Of a stretch of DNA of 44,287 nucleotides, positions 29,717-36,845 are shown piece after piece (the stretch's first letter is position 1; each line of letters opens with the position of its first letter). Position numbers and translations under genes: made by a program. The stretch is from NCBI GenBank assembly GCA_021151485.1, contig JAGKXB010000018.1, positions 1-44,287 of the forward strand. Direction: 5' to 3'. The notes under the pieces are model-generated. The model had not been told where the DNA came from. It did no database searches and saw only the letters and a list, made by a program, of their open reading frames with translations. This stretch comes from Oxalobacteraceae bacterium (GTDB lineage: Bacteria > Pseudomonadota > Gammaproteobacteria > Burkholderiales > Burkholderiaceae_D).

Positions 29717-30990
29717 CAGTTTTTCCCTTTTTTCTTTTTGTTATTGGCGATCTCCATCGCTTGTTTCAGTTCGGCCAAAATATGCTCAGCGCGTGGCGTG
29801 AGTTGCGTTAATTGTGTCGATGTGTGTGGTGGTGCTTGCTCAGGATTATGTGCATGACCGGATCTCAGCATCATATTGCGTAATCGGTCCTCAATACCGG
29901 GTAGATAGTGGAGAACGCGCAGCGCGGCTTGTTGCAGTTTGGGCCGATGCAAGACCCACATGATGAGTCGCTGCAATGGTCGTTTGATGGCTTGTTTAAG
30001 GTAACGCTTAATAGTGGGAGTACACCCATCTTGACGTAGATCATTTTTGAGGCGATGGAACGGCGCTACTGCTGAGCGCAATGGCGCCGTCATGCGCCAT
30101 GAACGACTTTGTAAAATGTCATGCAATTGCTGATTGATTGCAGTGTGTTTAGCTTCTTGTTGTTTTAGTAGCGTTTCAAACTGATCAAACTGATGTGTGA
30201 ATTGCTGTTCAAGTGCTGAAAAACGCTGCGCTATTTGCTGATCATAACGTTGCGCCAGCGTATCTAGAGAAAGACCGAAATTGGTATGAAAGAGCGCATC
30301 TAAAGCCGAGAATTGTTCAGCGCTGGCATGCTTTTGTGCTAGCACGGCATAATCTGGGCTGACATGATTGAGCACATCAAATAAGCCAATAGTGTTCGTT
30401 GTATGGAGCGCTTTCGGCTCTTGTAAACGTGCAACTTTGTGGCGGGCAAAACCAGCATGTTCCGTCATAAAACTCAGCAAGCCTGGCGGAATGGGGCGCA
30501 CGTGAGAAGGATCCAGATAAAAGCTAGATGCACCTACTACGATATTTTCTGGATTGGGCGTTTCCATGAGCAACAAACCACCTGGTTTGAGCACTCTCAA
30601 GGCTTGGTTGATCAGCGTTTGTGCTTCTTCAAATCGCATATGCTCGACCAGATGAAGGGCCGAGATCAAGGTGATGCTGTTATCTGGCAAATTTTGTAAG
30701 GTCGTCAGCGCATCGGCTTTTTGTACGACCAATCCTTGTTCATGACAAGCGGTGAGCATGCCTTGATCCAAATCCACACCACGCACGTTAAAGCCGGTTT
30801 CTACCAACAATTCCATCCATTCACCGCGCCCACATCCTAAATCCACTGCTTTAGGTAATGCCTGATCTAGATCGGAAGAAGACGATACCAGTGGTGTGAT
30901 AAACGGGATGTAAGTACGCAATCGTGATTTGATCAAGGCACGTGAACCACGATGCTGTTCTTCAAACGCGCGGTAAAACGAATTGTCCAT
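29716..30990 (-). CDS. SAM-dependent methyltransferase with coiled-coil tail
   Basis: A 424-residue protein. The class I methyltransferase domain (about 45-205) has motif I VDLGCGRGEWMELL and the acidic motif II GVDLDQ, then ALHLVEHM and LKPGGLLLMETPNPEN. A Gln-rich coiled coil (about 240-290) precedes SRSWRMTAPLR, a motif I know from glycan-synthesis proteins. The C-terminal 100 residues are basic and helical. A methyltransferase plus coiled coil in a glycan cluster recalls chain-terminating enzymes such as WbdD, but this is inference. It lies 18 bp after the Crp-family gene with no good ribosome-binding site. Confidence 0.82.
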   Translation of the reverse strand: MDNSFYRAFEEQHRGSRALIKSRLRTYIPFITPLVSSSSDLDQALPKAVDLGCGRGEWMELLVETGFNVRGVDLDQGMLTACHEQGLVVQKADALTTLQNLPDNSITLISALHLVEHMRFEEAQTLINQALRVLKPGGLLLMETPNPENIVVGASSFYLDPSHVRPIPPGLLSFMTEHAGFARHKVARLQEPKALHTTNTIGLFDVLNHVSPDYAVLAQKHASAEQFSALDALFHTNFGLSLDTLAQRYDQQIAQRFSALEQQFTHQFDQFETLLKQQEAKHTAINQQLHDILQSRSWRMTAPLRSAVAPFHRLKNDLRQDGCTPTIKRYLKQAIKRPLQRLIMWVLHRPKLQQAALRVLHYLPGIEDRLRNMMLRSGHAHNPEQAPPHTSTQLTQLTPRAEHILAELKQAMEIANNKKKKGKN

Positions 30991-31008
30991 AACAATATAG
31001 GGAGGGGA

Positions 31009-31770
31009 TTATGTTCCTTGCGCCAATTTGTGCAAGGCTTCTGGATTGGTAATAATGAGGCGATTGCTATCTTTTTTGACAATCCCTTGCTGTACCAGCA
31101 ATAGAATCGCGCGTGTCACAGTTTCCCGACTGGTATTGATCATATTGGCAATGTCTTGATGTGTGGGTAAATTTTCCACCGTAGCCTGGTTGTCCGGTGT
31201 TGTTTGCTTGGAAATATCCAGGAAGGTATAAATCCGTTTAGACGTGTTATGAATACTGAGCAAGGCACGGAATTCAGAGTCGCGTTGAATTTTTTCTGCC
31301 AAATGACGCAGCATGTGGTTGGCGACGGAGGGGGAGTGCGAGAACAAATGCAAAGCGACCGCACGTGGCAACAGTGCGATCAAAACAGGGGTTAAGGCCA
31401 CCACAGAGGCAGAACGTTTGGCTTGATTGATCACAGCGATTTCGCCAAAAAAATCTCCTGGTGCCAACATACGTAAGCCGATAGCACGACCATCTTCGGT
31501 GATGTCAATCACTTGCAACTGTCCTGATAGCAGGAACATCAAACTGTCGCCATTGCCGCCTTTTTGCAACACGATATCCCGCCGGGCGTATTGTTTGAAA
31601 CGAAACTCGCCTTTAATGTTTAGCAATTCTTCGTCAGTCAAATTTGCCAGCAAAGGGATTTTGCGCAAATGGACCTGAATATTGACTTGCTGCTGAGTCG
31701 CTTCCTTATCCTCGGCATTGGCCGGGGCTGCGGATGGCGGATTCAGAGGCATTTCAGCGGTTGTCTCCAT
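31009..31770 (-). CDS. Crp/Fnr-family regulator, CRP-like (cAMP-binding and HTH)
   Basis: A 253-residue transcription regulator. The cyclic-nucleotide domain (about 36-150) has the phosphate-binding pattern GDFFGE (105-110) ... RS (119-120), matching Gly-Glu...Arg-Ser of E. coli CRP. The dimer helix (about 147-175) is followed by an HTH (about 203-240) with recognition helix SRETVTR (214-220), which keeps the Arg-Glu...Arg that reads GTGA in CRP. No cysteine is visible, so it is not an Fe-S FNR protein. It is embedded in an operon with an adenylate cyclase, and CRP-type sites lie at 35086 and 36695. The Pro/Ala-rich first 30 residues are extra relative to CRP. Confidence 0.9.
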   Translation of the reverse strand: METTAEMPLNPPSAAPANAEDKEATQQQVNIQVHLRKIPLLANLTDEELLNIKGEFRFKQYARRDIVLQKGGNGDSLMFLLSGQLQVIDITEDGRAIGLRMLAPGDFFGEIAVINQAKRSASVVALTPVLIALLPRAVALHLFSHSPSVANHMLRHLAEKIQRDSEFRALLSIHNTSKRIYTFLDISKQTTPDNQATVENLPTHQDIANMINTSRETVTRAILLLVQQGIVKKDSNRLIITNPEALHKLAQGT

Positions 31771-31853
31771 ATTTGAGAGTAATTAAGAATAATGATGGAT
31801 TGTATATATGTCCCTTTTCGGCAAATAAAAAGGGAGGAGGGTGGTGAACAAGC

Positions 31854-33089
31854 TCAGAAATTTTGCCACTGCCAGCTGACCTGCAACAAGCGGCTATTAT
31901 ATTGCAAGATTGAAATGTTCTCATGGTTTCTAACCTCTTTCCATTCAATCTGCAGGCTGTGTTTGGCTTGTAGCGGAATGATGAGTGCAGCGCGTAATAG
32001 CTGACTATTTTGCTGTCGTGTCTGATCAATTAAACCGGGTGAGTAAGCCGATTGGCTACGCCAGTTTTGCTGTGTCCAGCTAAATTCTGCACGCAATTTA
32101 TCATTGATTCGCATCTGATTTTGCAGACTGGCAAACCAGCCTTGTCGATTGCCGCCCGGGCGTCCTGCGTCGCCACGATCGTATAGTGTCCCAAGATTGG
32201 CGACGGCATAGTTCTTTTCACCCTGGTAAGCCAGTTGTCCGCTTAATTCCAGTGTGTTGGAATCAAAATTGCTCAGCTGCGCGTATTCAACATGGGTCAG
32301 ACTTCCTAGCATGCTAAATTGCATCTTTTCGGATGGTAAAAATGGCAGAGACGGAAACAACCGTGTTTGCACTTGTGCTTGTTTTTGATATAGCTGATTG
32401 TCCAAAGTCAGCAGGCCGATGCTGCCTCCACTGCGCCCACTCCAGCCGCTCCAGCGCCATGGATGTTCTAGTCCGACCAATAAAGACGTCGTGTCATATT
32501 GCTTCAAACGATCGTTTTGACGCGCTCGGAGTTGCACATAACCCACATCACCTGCCATATTCAAATTACGTGCGTAGTTGGTGGACAGCAAGGTGTATTG
32601 ATCTTGCTGTGGTAAGTACGCTGGCAACAAAACCAAATCAATACGTGAGCTACCGCTGCCGGTACTAAAGTTGGGATTACTGGCACCCTGATTGACATTA
32701 CTATCATTGCCGCGTCCAATCATGATGGAAAATGAATCGGAAGAGGGTTTTTTACAACCCTTGGCGCGCTGGCTTTGTATGACTTCCATGATCCCGGGTG
32801 GTGGTGCAAAGCGGGACTCGATCGCCTGAAACAAGCGTTCAGCTTCTTCTGTGTAGCCTAATTGACATTGAATAATCGCTAAATCCAGCCAGGCGCCGGC
32901 ATGTTGTGGTTCTTGTTCCAGCATACGCGTTAATGCATCGCTGGCATCATTTGGGCGTCCTTCAGAAAGTGCGCGCATCGCATCCAGATACAAATCTTGT
33001 TGCTGTTGCTGATCATCTTGCGCCAATACAGGCCCGCTCATTAGCAGACTGATGAGCAAGGCAAAGCATCGGATAAGGCAAAGTTTCAT
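31854..33089 (-). CDS. TPR protein with C-terminal outer-membrane barrel
   Basis: A 411-residue secreted protein with a signal peptide (about 1-24, ending PVLAQ). TPR-like helices (about 30-105) contain DASDALTRMLEQEPQHAGAW. The long C-terminal part (about 125-411) has alternating polar and aromatic strands and ends in SWQWQNF, a terminal Phe typical of outer-membrane barrels. The architecture recalls surface-lipoprotein assembly modifiers or glycan exporters. It overlaps the end of the cyclase gene by 4 bp. It could export or anchor the surface material made by this locus, but the substrate is unknown. Confidence 0.75.
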   Translation of the reverse strand: MKLCLIRCFALLISLLMSGPVLAQDDQQQQQDLYLDAMRALSEGRPNDASDALTRMLEQEPQHAGAWLDLAIIQCQLGYTEEAERLFQAIESRFAPPPGIMEVIQSQRAKGCKKPSSDSFSIMIGRGNDSNVNQGASNPNFSTGSGSSRIDLVLLPAYLPQQDQYTLLSTNYARNLNMAGDVGYVQLRARQNDRLKQYDTTSLLVGLEHPWRWSGWSGRSGGSIGLLTLDNQLYQKQAQVQTRLFPSLPFLPSEKMQFSMLGSLTHVEYAQLSNFDSNTLELSGQLAYQGEKNYAVANLGTLYDRGDAGRPGGNRQGWFASLQNQMRINDKLRAEFSWTQQNWRSQSAYSPGLIDQTRQQNSQLLRAALIIPLQAKHSLQIEWKEVRNHENISILQYNSRLLQVSWQWQNF

Positions 33090-34996
33090 GCTGGTATATC
33101 CAATTTATCCGATATGTTTTTTGTATCCAAGGTATACAACATCGTGGCTTGTTCTTTACCGCGCAATAACGTTTCTCCCAACAATGTAAAACGATGGCGC
33201 GTCGCTCGGCTGACGGTACCCGGTCCAATCAAAATGTCGCAAGGAAAATGACGAACCAGTTGTTCCAGCCGAGAAGCCACATTCACGCTATCACCGACTG
33301 CGGTATAAATACTGCGCAAACTATTTCCAAAATTGCCTGCCATGGCGGGGCCGCTTTCTATACCGATTCGCACTTGTATAGGTGGTTTGCCGGCCAGTAC
33401 TCTGGTTTCACTCAAAGCTGTCACGGCACGCACGATTTCCTGCGCGGCATTGAGCGCCAGATCAGCATGTTGCTCCAGCGGCAATGGTGCGCCCCAAAAA
33501 GCGACCAAACCATCGCCAGTGTATTTGTCCAACGTGCCGCGATTCGCTAATACGGGGCCAGTCAAACAAGCTAAAAAGTCGTGTGTCAACTGCGCGGCTT
33601 CCTCCATTGGCAGCGACTCCACCTGACTGGTGTAACTGGCCATATCCGCAATCAGGGTCGTGACGTCCATTTGCCTGGGCGTTAACGGATCTTGCAAGTT
33701 GTGACGTAGTAACTCATTCACCACATCATTGGCAACATATTGTTTTAACGTGCCTAGCAACTGGCGTGATTTATGCTGCGTCAATTGCCAGCTAAATGGC
33801 ACTGCAACAGCCAATAAAAACAAATGCGACGCCAATGGTCCAGTCGTGGAAAAATGCACGTCGTACACACTCATCCAGAAACTTAATGCCAGCCAAAGCA
33901 GTGATGCGCCACCCAAAAAAGTCATATTTGATAAAGCCGACAACCGCGGAAAAGCCAAACTCGCCAGGATAGAAGTCAATATCGAAAACACAATCGCTAC
34001 TGTTTTTCCTAACCATTCAGGCCAGTTTTTTGGGGTCGATGATCCATCCAAAAGCGACGATAGCAAAGCCGCATGCACCAATAAACCTGGCGTAGAAGGA
34101 TGCAGTGGCGTCGCCACGCGATCAGACAAACCCAGCGATGATGAGCCAATCAACACCAAACGTCCAGCAATCTCGTCTCGACTAATGCGTTGCTGCAAAA
34201 TGTCTGAGGCTGATATCACGTGATAAGCAGACCAGTCACGTTTGAAAGGAATACGTACCAAATCAGAATCAATCTTGCTCGTGATGTGATTGGTATTGTT
34301 GAAATTAACGCAACAGTTAAATAAAGCCAGCGCTAGAGTGGGATAGCGCTCGCCATGAAACCAGGTCCAGATTGGCAAGCGCCGCAATACGCCATCCTGA
34401 TCTGGCACAAATCCGATATTGCCAACATGACTGGCTTGCTGCAATCCGGCGTGATTAGCGATAAAACCCTGGGCAACGGCCGCACCTTGCATGCCTTTAG
34501 GCGTGACTTGTCCGCCATGAATACGACCGATTTGCAGCGGTGTAGGACGCGTTACGTAATCAAATGCCTGCGCCAATACAACCGGCCCGTGTTGCGCCAA
34601 CATCGCTAGCCGCGTATCGCCTGCTTGATCAGCGGGTTCTGGCAGTACTAAATCTAGCGCGACACCACGCGCAGCATAATGGCCGAGCAGAATTTCCAAT
34701 AATTCCGCGATACGTGTTCTGGGCCAAGGCCATGGTCCCAACGCCGCTAAACTGGCTTCATCGATATCCACCAGCAAAATTCGTGTTTCCTTTTCTGTGC
34801 TCAGATGCGCATTCAAAAATCGATCGCGCAGCCATTCATTTGCCAGGCTGGAAGTAACAGGTGCAGGAGATGCAGGAGATGCTGTGAAAGTATTTGTGTT
34901 AAAAAACACAGAATGATATTGCGACCAAACAGTAATCAAAACGGCAACGAGGGCAATGCAGATACGGACGATGATGGTGGATAAGGATGACATCAT
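33086..34996 (-). CDS. CHASE2-domain class III adenylate cyclase
   Basis: A membrane cyclase of 636 residues from this start. An N-terminal membrane helix, a periplasmic CHASE2 sensor domain (about 30-300) and three hydrophobic helices precede a cytoplasmic class III cyclase domain (about 430-610). The metal Asp residues are in LIADMASYT and TGDGLVAFWG. The Lys of DKYTGD and the Thr of YTAVGDSVNVASRLE fit ATP-using class IIIb enzymes, and the transition-state Asn/Arg are in the last motif. The start is uncertain: ATG 34996 is used. The ATG at 35095 lies inside the CRP palindrome, and a TTG at 35038 has a nearby GGAAAGGG. Confidence 0.9.
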   Translation of the reverse strand: MMSSLSTIIVRICIALVAVLITVWSQYHSVFFNTNTFTASPASPAPVTSSLANEWLRDRFLNAHLSTEKETRILLVDIDEASLAALGPWPWPRTRIAELLEILLGHYAARGVALDLVLPEPADQAGDTRLAMLAQHGPVVLAQAFDYVTRPTPLQIGRIHGGQVTPKGMQGAAVAQGFIANHAGLQQASHVGNIGFVPDQDGVLRRLPIWTWFHGERYPTLALALFNCCVNFNNTNHITSKIDSDLVRIPFKRDWSAYHVISASDILQQRISRDEIAGRLVLIGSSSLGLSDRVATPLHPSTPGLLVHAALLSSLLDGSSTPKNWPEWLGKTVAIVFSILTSILASLAFPRLSALSNMTFLGGASLLWLALSFWMSVYDVHFSTTGPLASHLFLLAVAVPFSWQLTQHKSRQLLGTLKQYVANDVVNELLRHNLQDPLTPRQMDVTTLIADMASYTSQVESLPMEEAAQLTHDFLACLTGPVLANRGTLDKYTGDGLVAFWGAPLPLEQHADLALNAAQEIVRAVTALSETRVLAGKPPIQVRIGIESGPAMAGNFGNSLRSIYTAVGDSVNVASRLEQLVRHFPCDILIGPGTVSRATRHRFTLLGETLLRGKEQATMLYTLDTKNISDKLDIPA

Positions 34997-35085
34997 GAGC
35001 AGGAAAAATCGCCATTGCACAAGGTAAAAGGGCGCCAAGTATACCCTTTCCACCAGACAATCGGATGTTGTGCGCCATGTTAAAA

Positions 35086-35101
35086 TGTGATCCATATCAC
35101 A
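35086..35101. promoter_or_regulatory. CRP-type operator in the cyclase/fecR divergent region
   Basis: TGTGATCCATATCACA is a perfect TGTGA-N6-TCACA palindrome, flanked by AAA and GAA as in the enterobacterial CRP consensus. Its centre is 80 bp before the fecR ATG and 98 bp before the chosen cyclase ATG, so it could serve both directions. A weak -10 (CAATAT, 35124-35129) stands about 31 bp from the centre toward fecR, close to class II geometry. Toward the cyclase no convincing -10 is seen. Confidence 0.8.
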
Positions 35102-35173
35102 GAATATAGGTCGTCACGTGCCACAATATCGTGGTGAATCGCCCAGTATCCACATCAAAGCAAAGGAATTTTT

Positions 35174-36517
35174 ATGTTGTGTTTTACATTGCAACGATTG
35201 CGGCAACGACTGATATACACGGCAGCCATCATTTCTCTGTTTGGGATGATCAGCCTTGCACGCGCAGCAGACGCTGGTCACGTCGTATTTGTCGTCGGTA
35301 AAGTGCAAATTGGTTCGCAACCTGCGTTATTAGGAAATGTGGTGCAAGAGGGCGATGAAATCACGACTGGTAGTGATGGCTATGTCTATCTTAAAACTAT
35401 CGACAATGGTTTTTTAATCCTGCGCCCAGCCAGTCGTGCACGCATCATCACCTACAAAGTGGATAGGCAAAATCCAACTGAAACCAAAATCAAATTGGAG
35501 TTAGTGGAAGGTGTTGCACGGAGTATTTCCGGTCAAGCTGTCAAGTCGGCACGGCAGAATTTCCGTTTTAATACGCCCGTCGCCGCGATCGGCGTGCGTG
35601 GTACCGACTTTACGGTCTTCACTGATCAGCAAACTTCCCGCGTCACGGTGTTGTCTGGTGGCGTTGTTGTCGGTGGTTTTTCTGCTAATTGCAGCCCAGA
35701 AGGTGCAGGCCCATGTGAAGGCAATGCCAGTTTGGAATTATTTGCCAATCAATCCGGTCAGTTACTGCAAATTCAAAAAGGCCAGGCAATTCCACAATTA
35801 TTGCGCAATACCAACCTGGCACCTGATGCGGTTGCCCCACCACATAGCAATGAGCCAAACAATAAATTGTCATCAGCCCCCTCAGGGACGACAGGTACGC
35901 TGTTGAGCCCTAATGATGTCAGTTTGGATCCACAAAAAAATCAAAACTTATTATCCAACACTAAATTTCCCCCATCAGTCAAACCTCCTGTTGGTCCTTC
36001 TGTTCCGGTTGTGCCGACTCCGCCTGAAGTGTTGTGGGGGCGCTGGCAAGCAGTTGCCAATTTGGGAGCAGATGCTGAAGGTTTAGCAAAACTAAGAAAC
36101 GGTTCCTATGAACCAGCAAAAATTCTGGACGCGTTTTTTATCTCTCGTGTCAAACAATCAGAATTGGTATTGCCTAAAGAGGGGCAAGCTGGCTTTGCTT
36201 TGATCGATAGCGAGGCCTATATCGTCACAAAAGGACAAACAATCGCTGCTACAGTCCAAGATGGGCGTCTTGATATTGACTTTGCCAAGCGTGCGTTTTC
36301 CACCAGTTTGACGGTCACCGCGCCCAATGCACAGGTCGATATTCAAGCCAAAGGTGATGTCACGCTCAAAGGAGAGTTACTCAGCAGTTTCAGAGGAAGC
36401 AATGTCACCGTTACCGGCTATCTGGGTGGCGCCAATGCACAAGAAGCAGCCTATCTCTTTAAAAGTCTCGATACACCCGCAGTCAGTGCTTTTGGCGCTA
36501 CGCGTTGGAGTCGGTAA
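35174..36517 (+). CDS. FecR-domain secreted protein
   Basis: A 447-residue protein with a signal peptide (about 1-31, ending LARAAD). The FecR domain (about 35-165) contains GKVQIG, VVQEGDEITTGSDGYVYLK and TPVAAIGVRGTDFTV. A Pro/Ser/Asn-rich linker (about 215-285) and a C-terminal domain (about 285-447) that I do not recognise follow. Such FecR proteins are periplasmic and often lie beside CHASE2 cyclases. They are distinct from the anti-sigma FecR, and no sigma-factor gene is present here. AAAGGA precedes the ATG. It is divergent from the cyclase and shares its CRP site. Confidence 0.85.
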   Translation: MLCFTLQRLRQRLIYTAAIISLFGMISLARAADAGHVVFVVGKVQIGSQPALLGNVVQEGDEITTGSDGYVYLKTIDNGFLILRPASRARIITYKVDRQNPTETKIKLELVEGVARSISGQAVKSARQNFRFNTPVAAIGVRGTDFTVFTDQQTSRVTVLSGGVVVGGFSANCSPEGAGPCEGNASLELFANQSGQLLQIQKGQAIPQLLRNTNLAPDAVAPPHSNEPNNKLSSAPSGTTGTLLSPNDVSLDPQKNQNLLSNTKFPPSVKPPVGPSVPVVPTPPEVLWGRWQAVANLGADAEGLAKLRNGSYEPAKILDAFFISRVKQSELVLPKEGQAGFALIDSEAYIVTKGQTIAATVQDGRLDIDFAKRAFSTSLTVTAPNAQVDIQAKGDVTLKGELLSSFRGSNVTVTGYLGGANAQEAAYLFKSLDTPAVSAFGATRWSR

Positions 36518-36603
36518 AGCCTATGCTTGGCAACCTTTGTTAAAAAATATTTTGGTTTGGTTCCTGCGAATTATCCGAGTGTATTCAAATCAAATTAATC
36601 ACA

Positions 36604-36630
36604 TTAATCAAACTCATTAAATTTGATTAA
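36604..36630. repeat. AT-rich inverted repeat upstream of the surface-protein gene
   Basis: TTAATCAAA and its exact reverse complement TTTGATTAA are separated by 9 bp, inside a very AT-rich stretch about 87 bp after the fecR stop. It could be a weak terminator for fecR or a protein-binding site upstream of the CRP site. No T-run is adjacent. Confidence 0.6.
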
Positions 36631-36694
36631 TAAAGAGAGTGTTTCTTGGGAAAAATGAGTATTTGCATTGAAAAACAACAAAAAACATATGAAT

Positions 36695-36710
36695 TGTGAT
36701 TCCCGTCACA
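36695..36710 (+). promoter_or_regulatory. CRP-type operator upstream of the surface-protein gene
   Basis: TGTGATTCCCGTCACA is a second perfect TGTGA-N6-TCACA palindrome. Its centre is about 32 bp before a TATAAT box, which puts it near -42 to -44 from the expected transcription start. This is close to the class II position where CRP replaces the -35 contact. No good -35 hexamer is present at the normal distance. Confidence 0.82.
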
Positions 36711-36733
36711 TAAATTAAGCTTGCCTTTTGCAA

Positions 36734-36739
36734 TATAAT
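36734..36739 (+). promoter_or_regulatory. -10 box of the surface-protein promoter
   Basis: A perfect TATAAT. Transcription would start near 36746 and leave an untranslated leader of about 100 nt before the ATG at 36846. A strong ribosome-binding site AAGGA lies at 36832-36836. The 328-bp stretch 36518-36845 holds only this promoter, the CRP site and the AT-rich inverted repeat. Confidence 0.75.
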
Positions 36740-36845
36740 CCGTGGTCTGCAAAAAAAGCACTCAGTGGTCATAACAGCGCTGTTTGCCCTGAGTCGCAGG
36801 CTCAAAATTGGTTTAAACCACAAATCACTATAAGGAATATTTAAT

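Noticed and set aside
31812..31835. CCCTTTT...AAAAGGG hairpin between the regulator and TPR genes as a terminator
   Set aside because: No T-run follows on the minus strand, and the genes are otherwise closely packed. Evidence is too weak to call.
34997..35095. Longer start for the adenylate cyclase at 35095
   Set aside because: The ATG falls inside the CRP palindrome and has no ribosome-binding site. A start at 34996, or the TTG at 35038, is more likely.
35174..36517. FecR as anti-sigma factor of an iron-uptake system
   Set aside because: No sigma-factor or TonB receptor gene is adjacent. The protein has a signal peptide and the architecture of the periplasmic FecR-domain proteins that accompany CHASE2 cyclases.
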